DNA from: Microbotryum silenes-acaulis | Taxonomy: Eukaryota > Basidiomycota > Microbotryomycetes > Microbotryales > Microbotryaceae | Length of the DNA stretch: 64,000 bases | Assembly (NCBI GenBank): GCA_003665825.1 | Contig: QPFY01000002.1 | Location: 1,488,001-1,552,000 of the forward strand | Direction of reading: 5' to 3' | In this document: piece after piece, positions 1-10,884 of the stretch | Numbering within the stretch: position 1 is the stretch's first letter | Layout of the letters: the number at the start of each line of letters is the position of its first letter | The notes under the pieces: model-generated | Told to the model about the DNA's origin: nothing | The model's input: the letters and a program-made list of their open reading frames with translations, nothing else | Databases searched by the model: none | Made by a program: the position numbers and the translations under genes

Positions 1-715
1 TCCAAGGAAGAAGGATGCAAGGACGGCACTGAGGGAGGAGTATTTAGCGCGTCAGTTCAGTACTCCGAGGTTCAGACCGCAAAGTGAGCGCGGCCGGCCT
101 ACCCAACGAGAACGGAGCCGGCTCCGAGAGGCGTGACCAAGATGGGAGGCGCAAAGCAGTACGCCGCAAAGTTGGCTACTTCTCCTGCGACCACTGTGGA
201 GGGACAAGTTGAGGAGGTGTCAATATTGTCGTCTAGTACAACGCGTCAGGCAGCTCGTGGCCCTGGTGGAGGAGGAAGAAAACTCGGAGAGTGGACTGAA
301 ACTGACTGGTGATCATACCGGCCCACCAGAGGCCATTTTTGAGATACGAGTAGGTCGCCGAGCTCGAAAGTCCATCGTGTCGATCTGCGGCGCTGATGAG
401 GCCCTGTGGGTTGGGGTGAGGCAGATGTCCGAGAAGCGACGCGTCAGTGAGGGTGGTCGCCGAGTTGCGCAGTCCGAAGTCGAGCGGCGATCGGAAACGT
501 GTGGATCGTGTACCTTTTTGGTGATGATGCTGAGAGAACAGTGGGGGGAAAACACTGGTGTGAGTCGAGGGTGTTTGGATGACAATGGGCTCTGCGGTAC
601 GCTGTACTGACAATGATGTGCCAATGGCGATCGAACTCGAGATGGCCAGCGCGAGGCCAATGTACTTGTCGCGCGTGCCGTCCGGCGTCTGAACGAGCGA
701 TGATGCACCGTCCAT
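1..715 (-). CDS. NIPA-family magnesium transporter, 5' part (runs off left edge)
   Basis: Five exons are visible: complement of 612-715, 514-529, 307-403, 103-193 and 1-28 (continues outside the window). The start is the ATG at 715. Joined exons give the typical NIPA N-terminus: [17 protein letters not shown] in the first helix, then FIITKKGL, then [15 protein letters not shown], then [13 protein letters not shown] and [20 protein letters not shown]. These are the first three or so membrane helices of this multi-helix Mg2+ transporter family (DUF803), which acts in plasma or endosomal membranes. Exon 2 is only 16 nt, but it is needed to complete the FIITKK motif and keep phase. Donors are GTCAGT, GTACAC, GTCAGT and GTAGGC. 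The gene is divergent from NPY1, with 618 bp between start codons. The family assignment is strong; transported ion and membrane are inferred from the family. Confidence 0.9.
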
Positions 716-1333
716 AGCTGAGGGGTGAGTGAACCTCGGAGGAGATGCAGCCGTCGAGGGTGTGAAACGTTCACGGCGAGGTGACGATGGTCGCAGCTGC
801 ACCGCGTTGAGACAGGTGGCGATGCTCAGCGCTCAGCGCTCAGCAGCGCACGCGGTCGAGAGCGCGCCCGCAAAGTCACGTCCGTAAGGCGAGCGCTGTG
901 TCTCGAGGACCGTGGCCGGAGTGGTGGGAAGGGCCAACTCGGAGGGAAGCGAAGCTCGATGCTCTGGGAGGAGGACGCGGGGAGACACACGCGAGCGGAG
1001 CTGTGATGAGAGCGAGCGATCCGGGAGAAGTCAACGTGCCGAGACCAACGCGAGGCACGACTCACCGACGCGCTGTGTGTGGCAGTCGGCATGGTGGGCG
1101 CAGGTGGGCGCAGGAGGGCGCAGGCAGGCGCATAAGGGCGTAATAAGGGCGCGTAGCGTAAGCGCGCGTAAGGCACTCGTAAGGCCTGGGATCGGCTAAT
1201 TAAAGATTCTAGAGAGGCGCCGCTCGATCTCTCTGCTCCGTTCTATCCAAACTCCTACTTCTCCTCCCCACGCCTACCCACCATTCGCTCCTCCTTGCGA
1301 CGGTCCTTCTCGTCGACCTCGCTCAGATCCAAG
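716..1333. promoter_or_regulatory. Shared divergent promoter region NIPA / NPY1
   Basis: This is the 618-bp gap between two head-to-head start codons. It holds short GC-rich repeats: GCTCAGC units near 828-845 and GGGCGCAGG-like units near 1090-1150. A pyrimidine-rich stretch (about 1215-1290) leads into the NPY1 start, as is common for fungal 5' leaders. No clear TATA box is seen. Confidence 0.5.
1088..1152. repeat. Short GC-rich tandem repeat
   Basis: Imperfect 9-10 bp units around GGGCGCAGG occur about four times, then drift into AAGGGCG units. It lies inside the NIPA/NPY1 promoter gap and makes spurious reading frames on both strands. Confidence 0.6.
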
Positions 1334-3279
1334 ATGGCCACCTTCAACACCTACTTGTCAGTTGCCCACTTCCCTCCCTCACCTCGGGTACGGTACTCGT
1401 CCGGACCGAGTTCCCGACGTCATCCCATCCGCGACGATGGCCCACACCCACCTCGCTGCCTCAAGAGACGAGCTGCGCAAGCCATCATCTCCTTTCCTCC
1501 GTAGGACTGACCCCATCCCTACTCCTCATCCTCTAGTTCAGGCAACCCTTTGAACCGCTTATCGTACCTGCGGTCCTCACCGGCGTTCCTCGCCTCCGCG
1601 CTCTCCTCCCCCAAAGCCCGATTCCTCCTCTACGACCAATTATCGCCCCTCCTTACCTCGATCCAACAGACCGAACGTCACCTCCACCTTCTCTCATGGG
1701 ATGACGTCAAGGCCCATATTGGTGAACCTCAAGACATCTTCAAGGGTGTCGATGGCAAGGACCAGGAGGCGTTGAGGCGTATCGTACGAAAAGATGGCAA
1801 GGTCGAGGCTGCCGCTCAGGATGATGTTCAGTACTACATCTCTCAGGTACTTTTCGTTTTCCGGAAAGTAACCTATCCCCGTACAATGCGTAAACTGACC
1901 TCCTCTACGACTGTTCTCTCCCTTCCAGCCCGCCCTCGTCTTTTTAGGAGTCGACGAACGCGACGCCCCGGCCTCCGCCAAATCCCTCCCCCTCTCCAAA
2001 CCCACCGAAGACTCGACCCTCGAATCCCACAGCCCCCACGGAATTCCTTACTGGAGTCTCGACGTATCCAACAACGCCGAGTTGAAAGAATCCGCTCTGG
2101 CTCAAGCCAAAGGGCTCGAGTTTGGCGACTTGAGGTCAGGGATGGCGTCGATCCCGGCTCCGGATGCTTCGATTGCGGCGCAGGGGAGGGCCATGACGGA
2201 TTGGAATACGCGGAATGTGTACTGTGAGTTGGTGGCCAACACTGTACGGGCTTCGATGAACCGGACTGACTCAGCTTCCCCACTCGAATGCCCATCGCCT
2301 CATAGGCCCCTCGTGCTCCCGACCGGTCAAGAGCGTCTGGGCCGGCTGGAAACGAACCTGTATCCCCTCCTCCTCCTCACCCTCGACCTGCGCATCCAAA
2401 AAGGGCGTTCACAACTACTGCTACCCCCGTACGGACCCCGTCGTGATCATGGGTGTGGTCAGTCCCGATGGGGAGAGCATCCTTTTGGGCCGACAAAAGA
2501 GTTGGCCGAGAGGGTTTTATTCGGCTTTGGCAGGCTTCAGTACGTCATCTTCTTCCCTTCTTCCTCCTTGGAGAAATCCAATCGCAGATTCCCTGAACTC
2601 TTCGCTTTAACTTTTTCTAAAACCGCACAGTTGAATCGGGGGAAACATTCGAAGAAGCCGTCGCGCGCGAAGTTTACGAAGAAGCCGGGATCGAAGTCGA
2701 GCACGTCAAGTTCGTCGCGAATCAAGTTTGGCCCTTCCCTTCGAGTTTGATGATGGGCGGGATCGCCAAGGCCAAGAAGGGGTATGAGATTAGGTTGGAT
2801 TTGGATAACGAGTTGGAAGGTACGCCTTAGGAAGATGTCAAGGAAGCGCCGTGCGAAAAAAAAAATCAAAAAAAAAAATCAAAAAAAATCGTACTCACTT
2901 CACTTATTCACCTCTAGACGCGAGGTTCTTCACTCGCGCCCAAGTCCTGCACGTCATCGAAGCGAGTGGACCTTCGCATTTCACCAAAGAGGAAATCAAA
3001 CAGATCGATCAACAGGTCCAGCAACGCGCGCCGAGGTCGAGGAGTCCGAGTCCTGGAAGAGCGGGAAGACCGGCTTTCAGGATGCCGCCTAGGTGAGTGT
3101 AGGGAAACGTCGAGCGGCGGAGTTGGCGGTTGCGGCGTTTCTTTCCAAGCTGATAGGAGCGGGTATTCATCTCCTGCAGTACCGCGATCGCGAACACGCT
3201 CATCACCGCTTGGGCGACCAGCACCTGGTCCGATGCGCAGCCCCAAGTCCAAGGGACCGAGGCACGGGGCAAGCTCTGA
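1334..3279 (+). CDS. NPY1: NADH diphosphatase, Nudix hydrolase NPY1/NUDT12 type
   Basis: Seven exons: 1334-1356, 1537-1846, 1929-2223, 2306-2539, 2631-2819, 2918-3092, 3180-3279; 441 aa. The N-terminal region begins FSGNPLNRLSYLR, typical of this family. A zinc-ribbon segment starts with YCPSC near residue 209 and continues into WAGWKRTC. The Nudix box, with GFIESGE then REVYEEAGI (about residues 286-308), is complete and spans the exon 4/5 junction. Family members hydrolyse NADH to NMNH and AMP, often in peroxisomes. The protein ends GKL, which resembles but does not match the usual peroxisomal SKL signal. The intron at 2820-2917 holds runs of A. Phase is consistent through all six introns. 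Substrate is inferred from the family. Confidence 0.92.
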
Positions 3280-5008
3280 TCGAACTTCCAGTACGGTTAA
3301 TCCTCGGACTCTGTTCTACCCAAACCATGAGAAAACAAAGAAGAGGACACCAGTCGGAGTCGCTGTGCAACGCGGCCTAATACGTGCACGTGAGAAAAAA
3401 ACTAAAAAAGCAAACACAGCGAAACCCCACACATCCCCCACTTGCTCTCCATCATCCCCATCCTTGAGTCTGACCTGTCCCGCCGCAATGCCAGTTGAAG
3501 CAGCTGTTGGTAGCGGGTGACCATGCATGTTAACAGCAGCTCGCAACTTTACGTTTGACCAGACGGAACTACTAGTAGGCAGGCAGTCACACTTGGTGTG
3601 CATAAAACTCACTTTTTGTGGACAAAGTTGTTGATTCATCATTGATACCAGTCATGACGTCTTGAACGGCCGAATGGCCGCAAGGAAACCCCCTGTAACG
3701 CCAAATCCCGAGGTGGAGGCAAAGGTGGAGGTGGAGGTGGATGACGTAAGCAAGAGGTTGACGGTGTGGTGAAGGCGAGGTTGGCGTTCAAGATCAAGGT
3801 CAAAGAAAAGAGCAGCATGAAATGAGGGTAAGTCAAAGGTGGAGGTGCAATGGGGAGGAACAGACGTAGAGGTGAAGGCAAGGGATGAAGGTGGTGAGGT
3901 GGAGGTGATTCGAGGTGGAAGCGAACGTGATGGGGAAGGGTGAAGGGTGAAGGTGAAGACGAGATTCGATGTAGAGGTGAAGATGGTGATGAAGGGAAAG
4001 ATGGTGATGGAGGTGAAGATGGTGTGATGTGGTGGGGATGGTGTGATGTGAAGGTGGATGAAGATGAACGGGCATGCAAAGGTGAAGGTGAGAGCAAGGT
4101 CAGCCCAAGTCCGTCGTACGAGGTCGGGTCCGGCCGATGATGCCAGCTGCGGTGGCGGTGGCGGTGCATGCTCGGGAGGTGGGCACAAGCAGGACTGACC
4201 CGATACAGTGACAACCAAAAACCTCTCCCAAACTTTTTACCTCGCAAGACGACCAGGACTGCCGTGGGCCCCTCTTCGATCAAGAGCGTGCGATCGGAGG
4301 CTGGTGACGATCGGAGTCAAGACGAGGAGGGCAGTGCCCAAGTCAGCGACGGTTGTACTTGCAACGAGTGGGAGGGGTGAACTCACGGTGGCTGATGGTA
4401 CACTACTGCCGACTTCCACCACCTACCGCCTCGGTGCTGCGTCGATGCGCTAGTCGGTTACGGCCCAGTGGTGGAGGAGCCATGTGAGAGGTACTCATCA
4501 ACGAAGAAGAAGGAAGGAGAGAGAGAGAGGTGAGAGGGGCGGGGCGCTTTTATACTCGCCCTGAGGCCAGGCTTGGCGCTTATCAAGCGAATCGAGATCA
4601 AGCTCTACTAGCTTGCGTCATCGGTACCAATGACGCCAGCCCGCGCCGCCGCCGCTCAGCATCGCAGCTGCCCCGGCCCTGCGGTCTTCCGAAAAAGGAG
4701 ACCCCTCGGTCACCCGAGGTCACCAAGTCGACCTGATTTGTAGCAGCAACAATGAACAAAGCAGTGTTCTTGATGGTTGCAAAATGACACTCGTATTTTA
4801 ACGCGTCTGCTCGTACTACTCTGAGTACGAACGACCCATTACTTGTCTTGCCCCTCCATGGTTCGGAGTCATTCCGAGGGGTCAGAAGATCGAGCTGATG
4901 AGCCAGGAGCGCGCCGGTCCCCGTCACGCGCAACTTGTTCACGTGTGACGCGACGAACACCTCGGGTACTACCCTTTCACTCCCTCATCTTTAGATCTCT
5001 CACCGACC
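3280..5008. other. Gene-poor gap with low-complexity DNA
   Basis: About 1.7 kb between NPY1 and the XPG-like gene. The middle (about 3700-4080) is a purine-rich repeat. Long open frames there on the minus strand are translations of the repeat. The segment 4140-4480 has a few open frames with weak splice signals, but nothing I can link to a family. The last 200 bp before 5009 is the probable leader of the nuclease gene. Confidence 0.5.
3700..4080. repeat. Degenerate purine-rich repeat (GGTGAAGGTGGA type)
   Basis: Direct inspection shows many imperfect copies of AAGGTGGAGGTG and GATGGTGATG-like units over nearly 400 bp, all purines on the plus strand apart from T. It encodes only low-complexity Ser/His/Pro or Gly/Glu/Asp peptides, so I treat it as non-coding. 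Confidence 0.75.
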
Positions 5009-5182
5009 ATGACGATCGCACACGCACACAAACTGCTCGACCAGGAACTCCTCACCGTTCCGGAAGCCCTTTTGGGTCAGCATCAAGACGTGCGACAGGC
5101 GTTGGTTTCGCTGGTAGACACCGTTGATGGTGAGTCCGAACCCACCGTCGCTGCTTGTTCAATGCTCCACCCACCGATGAAC

Positions 5183-5258
<76 letters not shown>

Positions 5259-6133
5259 CCGGCTCTCTACTAGTCGTGATTCTCGACGGCTCGACGCTGT
5301 TCTCCTCCGAGTGGTTCTCGGCCGCTCGGAGCGGCACCTCGTCCCGCAAACAAGCCCAACGATTCATCGGCTCGGTTCATGCAGAGACGGATCGCATCGT
5401 CGCGGCGACGGCCGGACGAATTCACCTCGTGATCGTCTTCGACCACGCTTCGGCTCGTCCGGCCTTGAAGGCCCGTCGTACCCACACGTCGAGAGACAAC
5501 GGGAACGGCGTCCGGCGCTCGCCCCAAGTCTCTCCCGACAATTTCCAAAGGAGAAGCTCCGACCGGCACACCGACCCCATGACCGAATGGCTCACCGATT
5601 TCGGCGGTCAAGGCGAGCCGACCTTAGCGGGACACGTCTTCGACATGTCCTCGGAGGTCACCGTCATCATCTCGGCGCACGAAGCCGACCCCCTGATCGC
5701 GGCAAGCACCCGAGTCGGCGTCATCGGCGGCGTACGCGTTCAAGGCGACCGTACCGCCCTCGCCAGCAGAGATTCGGACTACTTCATGATGATCGGAAGC
5801 GAACGTGCACGGTACCGGATCATTCCATCGGTCAAGCATCGGGTGGTTCGAGTCATCGACCTCGAAATCCTGGAGGGTCAGGGAAAGTTCCCCGGTGCGG
5901 AAGGAAGGTTCGTTGCGGGGTTGATGATGGGATGCGATTACCTTCCCACCGGTCTTCAAGGCTACGGTCCGGCCAAGCTCGAGAAGTTAGATCCGTCAGT
6001 CTTCCAATTCGCCACTTGGATCCACGGTTACCAACACGCAACGGCGGTCCTGCATCGAGTCGGCACCAAACTTGACCCGGTTCGCGCCATCTGCGATGCA
6101 ATTACTCCCATCCGCAACCTGTACGACTTCTGA
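5009..6133 (+). CDS. XPG/FEN1-like structure-specific nuclease domain protein, apparently short
   Basis: Two exons, 5009-5129 and 5274-6133; 326 aa. Residues that match the metal-binding acids of the XPG/FEN1 superfamily are present: Asp45 in ILDGSTLF; Glu177 and Asp179 in AHEADPLIA; Asp207 and Asp209 in SRDSDYF; and Asp262 in MMGCDYLP, followed by GLQGYGPAKLEKL, a helix-three-turn-helix-like segment. It is not a true FEN1: there is no PCNA-binding tail, and the N-terminal region is divergent. The stop codon lies at the first bases of dispersed repeat copy 1, so the C-terminus may be cut by that insertion. The single intron contains a long CT/CA microsatellite, is 144 nt and has no in-frame stop. 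Cellular role is unknown. It may be a lineage-specific nuclease or part of a mobile element. Confidence 0.7.
5186..5257 (+). repeat. Compound microsatellite (CT)n(CA)n inside an intron
   Basis: About 17 CT units are followed directly by about 18 CA units. It lies within the only intron of the XPG-like gene, immediately upstream of the acceptor region. If retained, the intron would encode Ser-Leu then His-Thr repeats without a stop. Confidence 0.95.
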
Positions 6134-7654
6134 TCAGTCGATCCGACTAGTACCGCCAGGAGTCAGGCTAGCCACAAACTATCGGTGGTTCCGGCCGATC
6201 ACTCCACCGAATGGTTCGATGGATCTACCTATCTGTATGTAATTCTCCCGAGGTGCCTCTCTGGATAGGCACGCGTGACTTATTGTGTTACGTCTCGATC
6301 CTGGCCACGGTAGGTTTCTCCTATGTACCTTTACCAAGGTAGACCAAAAGCTGCATTGGTAGGTACGACTGGTGCAAATTGCTGAGGGCGATCGCTTTAG
6401 AATTGGCGCCCCCGGGAGGTGGCAGGTGGCACTTGGCCGTTGACGCGAGAATTGGCGCTCTGGCCGCCCCCCGGCTCCCCCCGGCTCCGAGGAGATTCGA
6501 TACCCGAAGTAGCTAACTTCGAGCGACCGCAGGTGGGCAGCTAGGTGCGCAGGTAGGTACTTAACACAAGTAGAAACCAGCAGGCTCAACATCCGATTGA
6601 ACAGCCCACTGAAAGTCTGAAAGTGACAGTTGCAGAAGGGCCAATTAGTACCCGCGCCGAGATTTATCGACGATTTCTGAGCGCGGCAGCCGACGGTCGC
6701 GACGTCCGACACGGTCGAAGTCTAAATCGTTGTTGCACAGGAAGACTTGTACCGTTTCATGCGTATGCCGATCTCTCACAAAAAATTGGCTTCTTGATAA
6801 CTTATAGTAGGACAGTCGAGACCACCTCAATGCGGTTCTGCCTGGCGCAAGACCGTCCGGCCTCCGCCAGCCGCCAACAATTCAGCCCTTCTGGATAGGT
6901 AGATAGTCAATGCTCAGATAGTGACTGCTCAAGAATGTGCAGTAGGTACTTAGATCAAAATGGTTAGCAGCCGAGAACTTGATCTTGAAGCTCTGAGACT
7001 CTGAGCTTCCGACTCAACCTCTGACTCGGTGTGCCGACTTGGTAGATGAGCTGAGACTCGAAGACATGCGCACAATGCTCTGCTTGGTGAGCGAAATCGT
7101 TTGCTAATTTATGATTGCCCCAGGTTTGCTACTTTGGGGACTGATCAATTCAGGAGACTCCCTAGAGCGATAGCCTGTTGCAGCCTCGGGTCGTGGGTGT
7201 CAAGCAAGTTGCCCGCAGGCTCGACATTTCAGCTGGCGGATCGAGCTCAAAGTGTGGCGCAATCACGTGACCGAGACAGGTGGCGAAACGTCTTTTTACG
7301 AGACCCCTGTCTCAGCTCAAAGCAAGTCCCAACGAGATCAGATTTTCGAGCTCAAACTATGGTGTGGTAGTTTGAGAGGGTCTGTGCAGGTTGAAGATAC
7401 CGATGCACAGACACTCATTGCGACGGACGACGGACCGGGCGGCTCGGTCGACTTCCCCGCTGTGGTGCCCCGCCGTCTACGCAGTGCTCTGTTGCCGCAT
7501 CCAATGAACTGGTGCGAGTTGGCCTGGGGTACCAGCGCCGCCGGCGCCTCGCGGCCCTGTTAGACATCTCTTTTAGAAAAGGCGCTGTGGTTTGAGAGCA
7601 TGCAACATGTGTTACATCACCGTCTCACGGATGTATGCCCGCCACCCGACTGGA
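6129..7654 (+). repeat. Dispersed 1.5-kb repeat, copy 1
   Basis: This block is repeated in inverted orientation at about 35440-37002. The match begins at TCTGATCAGTCGATCCGAC (6129) and ends near the CCACCCGACTGG block at 7642-7653. Roughly 6129-7490 appears essentially identical in the two copies, judged by eye and by identical translations in several frames. A stretch near 7490-7590 differs, after which similarity resumes, including a GCATGCAACATGTGTTACATCACC segment. No credible coding gene is inside: open frames are short and not of known families. Taken as TG...CA, the ends resemble an LTR (TGTAACACATG to TGATCA), but flanking similarity extends past both ends and no target duplication is seen. 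Element class is unknown. Confidence 0.9.
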
Positions 7655-7948
7655 AAATGGACGAGATGGAATTGTCATACAAAAGGGACATGAACGAGGG
7701 TGGAGTGAGGGGTGGTTATGCAATGTACTATGCGAGCGAAAGGAAGAAACGAAAGAAGATACAGGAAAAGTGTCTCAAAAAGACGCGTAAAGAAATTGCG
7801 GATGCGAGCAAAAGGATAGGTGGTCGTAGCTTACGGGGTAGGAGAGTAAACAAAGGTGGACTGATGGATGGATGGGAAAAAGAGGTATACAACACGTGAA
7901 AAGCAAAGACGAAAGGTGGTAGTCGGGGTGAGGCAAGAGGTAGAAAGA

Positions 7949-9609
7949 CTAAAAGGATGCTCTGTCGCCCATTCGTTCATTCGTCCGGGGCAATGGTGAA
8001 GGGTTGTGAGAGTCGGAAAGGAGCCTCGCGCGGAACTGATTCCCATTCGCCCCTTCGACGGGCCAATCGAACGCCGTCGTAGAAGACGACGAAGCGGAAG
8101 AGAGGGCATCGGGCGAACGTTCAGGGGCCAGGGCCGTGTCGATGGCGAAGGGGATCGAAGCGGCCGAGGCGATGTGCGATGCGAGCGAAGGGACGACGGG
8201 CCTTGAACTGCGGCTTGCCTTGTGCGCTCGGGTCGGGGACGTTCGATTCCTCGACGAGGTGCGCGAGCTAGGAGGCGACGACTCTGGTGTGCGATGCGCC
8301 GAAGCAGTTGAGTGGGCAGAGTCCGAGATTGCCGAAGCCGAGGTGATGTGTTGCAGCTGCAAAGACGAGGAATACCTCGGAAGCGGTTCGGCCACCGCGG
8401 TGGAGTTTCGATCGAGGTAGACGGGAACAAAGACGAGTCGAGGTCGCGACGATGGCGACGACGAACTTGCGATTTCTGAGCCTTGTTGAGCGAACATTAC
8501 CGGAAGCGTGTTGGCGCGGGTCGGCCTCGTTGACGTCGACGGGAAGGAGGACCGGCGTCGTTCACGGTGTGCGGCGTATCGGCCTTCTGTCGTGGGGGAC
8601 CTCTTTCTTCGTCCACTCTCCTCGTCAGATTGGTCTCCTCGCAAGCCCTTGAAGGTAGATGACGATGTGATGGATTCCGCGTCGTACCGGCCTTGCTCCT
8701 TTCGGATGCCGAGGGGTTCCCCATTCTCGATCTCCTGGAGCCAAAGCTTCTGCTTGACGAGCGTCGAATGGTAGTCCCACGTCACGATCGTCCCAAGCGT
8801 CCTCAAAGCCACGGCGATGATGGATCCGAGAATGAGTGCCACCATCCCTCCTCGCCAGTGTTCCTCGCACGCCTCGATGCCAAAGTTAAGGAGCTCGATG
8901 CCGAGCCCTTCGGGGCCGACTCGGGATTCGGATTCCCACAACTTGAGCGTCGAGACGGAGGCGAACTCGCCCGAGGTCAGGGCGCTGCAGAGGAACGACG
9001 AAAAAGGTTCGGACAAGGTCGGGGAGAAGGTGACGAGCAGGAATACGAGCAGGAGCACGATCGTGCACACGAGGTCGAACGAGGTCCCGACGGCAAAGAC
9101 TCTGACTAATGGGGCTCGTCTCTGTTCAAGACCGAACGCACGAGGGGGTGCTTCGTCAGCACAGATATTTCTCTACGGAAAAAAATAGAGCAACATCGAT
9201 GACGTTGACTCACCATCAGAGTCCCCGCTACGCCAATGGCCGAAGTCATGGCCGAGATGGTCGTCCAGCGCCACGTGAGGTGCGCGAGCGTGTATCGGAT
9301 CGTGCCCGTCTGGGAGTAGTTGATCGAATGGCGATCCATCATCGCAAGCGCACAGTAAGCGCCCATCGCCAAACCACTCGACAGGAGGAGCGATGACCCT
9401 GAGATGAGCAGAGTGGAGGCTCGTTGGGATGTGCTGCTTGTGCGACGATAGGTGCTACTGCTGCTGGCATGACTCGGCGAGTTGCTGGCGCTGCCGCTTA
9501 TTGCTGCTGCCGCCGGGCTCGGCCTGGTTGACGTCGAGCTCGAGCTAGTAGTTGTCAATGCCGGAGGCGAGGCTCTGGAACGTGGTTCGGCGATGCAAGC
9601 CATGGTCAT
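7949..9609 (-). CDS. Predicted four-helix membrane protein, family not recognised
   Basis: Two exons, complement of 9214-9609 and 7949-9121; 522 aa. The start is the ATG at 9609 (a second ATG lies two codons on). The intron has donor GTGAGT and an acceptor chosen so that GTLM joins RRAPLVRVFAVG in phase. After a Ser/Thr-rich N-terminus come four hydrophobic segments: LLISGSSLLLSSGLAMG, TTISAMTSAIGVAGTLM, CTIVLLLVFLLVTF and MVALILGSIIAVALRTLG. The C-terminal half (about 270 residues) is polar, rich in Ser/Arg/Pro and probably disordered in the cytosol. Acceptor choice is uncertain because AG dinucleotides are frequent. I see no motif that names a function. The gene starts its 3' end about 300 bp from repeat copy 1. 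Confidence 0.6.
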
Positions 9610-10884
9610 CCTGCACCAACCCAGACCGTCCCAGGTCGTATACGAGTTGAATCAGAGCGTTGGTTAGAGGGGAAGAGGTCTCTTGAGAGGTCGATCTCGC
9701 CCGGCTGATGAGGTCGCGGTGGATAGAACAAGAGGCTCGGGCTTTCTGCGTAGTGTCTGTCGTTCGACCCCCCGAGCTCGACTCGCGCGCCGGGAACAAA
9801 GCGTCTCCCGTAATAGATTATTGTCTGAGTCACGAGTTCATTTTCCATTCTCCCCGATCAGCAATTTAGGCAGAGGCAAGTTGACTGACACTGTCGGCGG
9901 TCTAATGCACTCACCAGCACCTATTGAAAGCTGTCGCTTCGAAGAAGGGATGACTGAGGTTGAAGAGTAAGAAAGGGGGGGGGGGGGAAAGCCAAGGACT
10001 GAACAAGTGCGTCACACGACCGAACCCTGCACAAGCCTTTCTGGTCATCGAGGTGGAAAGCAAAGCTCGGTGTCGATTACGTAGCCAAGTGAGCCTCAGC
10101 CGCGCGTCCCTGCCGACCGGACCGCGGGGGCTTCCTGCCTGAGGGGGGCTCGGCATGATCGTAGCAGCGTTGCAGCACGACGTCAGCTGATCTGAGCGGT
10201 ACCCACCCCTAGTGCATAGCACTCTGGCAAATCGAGGACTACTTGCCTGTTCTTTTTTCTTTTTGTAATAGCTAGCTTTGTTGTCCAGAGTTTGGAAATG
10301 AAACATGGCCCGACACGCATCGTCCTTGAAGCTTGACGATCGCGCTCACATCGACCGCTACCGAGCTCCGAGCTCCGAGGCGCCGCGCCAGCTTTGGCAA
10401 CTCAGCAAGGAATGAGCAGTGTAATATGATGCGACAAGATTCGACAACGCTTGATCGGAAAGAAATAATCTCACGACATATCCTTGCTCTAAACACATGC
10501 ATCTCAAAGAATCCAGCGGGTTAATAAGCTTGCGCTTTAGGCCCTAGCTTCCGTGAGCGGGTATTCAAACTTGTTTCCTGAGCAACGACGAAGCCGATCG
10601 AGAGAAAAGTTAGTGTTTCACCCCAAAACAAGAGAGAGCGGTGAAGATCGGAAGCAAAGTGGGATTTGTTCCCCCAGTGTTCCTTTATCCTCCCTTTATG
10701 AAGAATAAGACATCACGTACCCTTCTTGCGCCAACGCTTTTGCCTGATCGCAAGCAAGCAAGGGCCAAGGATGTCAGCCCATTCGAGTCGAGACGCGATG
10801 TGCATCAAAAGATCGAGAAAAGTGCGCTACAATTTCGGACGCTATTCGCCAGAGATGAACGACAGTTTTGTTCGTGAGCTCGAC
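9610..10884. other. Intergenic gap, no gene supported
   Basis: About 1.3 kb between the membrane-protein gene and MGM101. It includes a run of 13 G at 9975-9987 flanked by A-rich DNA. Open frames on both strands are short, lack good splice partners and do not resemble known proteins. Confidence 0.5.
9975..9987 (+). repeat. G13 homopolymer
   Basis: Thirteen consecutive G, following GAAA and followed by AAAGCC. Run length may be affected by sequencing error. Confidence 0.9.

Noticed and set aside
233..802. Single 189-codon minus-strand frame as an intact protein
   Set aside because: It reads through three introns. NIPA motifs only join when the introns are removed, and the real start is the ATG at 715.
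3639..4283. Open minus-strand frames of 188 and 214 codons
   Set aside because: They translate the purine-rich tandem repeat into low-complexity His/Ser/Pro text, lack codon bias, and overlap each other in two frames.
6179..7563. Open frames inside repeat copy 1, repeated identically in copy 2
   Set aside because: Identity of the translations follows from DNA identity of the copies. The frames are short, on both strands, and show no protein motif.
6129..7654. Repeat as a solo LTR (TG...CA ends)
   Set aside because: TGTAACACATG...TGATCA fits the rule, but similarity continues beyond both ends (GGTGA before, GA after) and no target-site duplication is visible. Left as unknown class.
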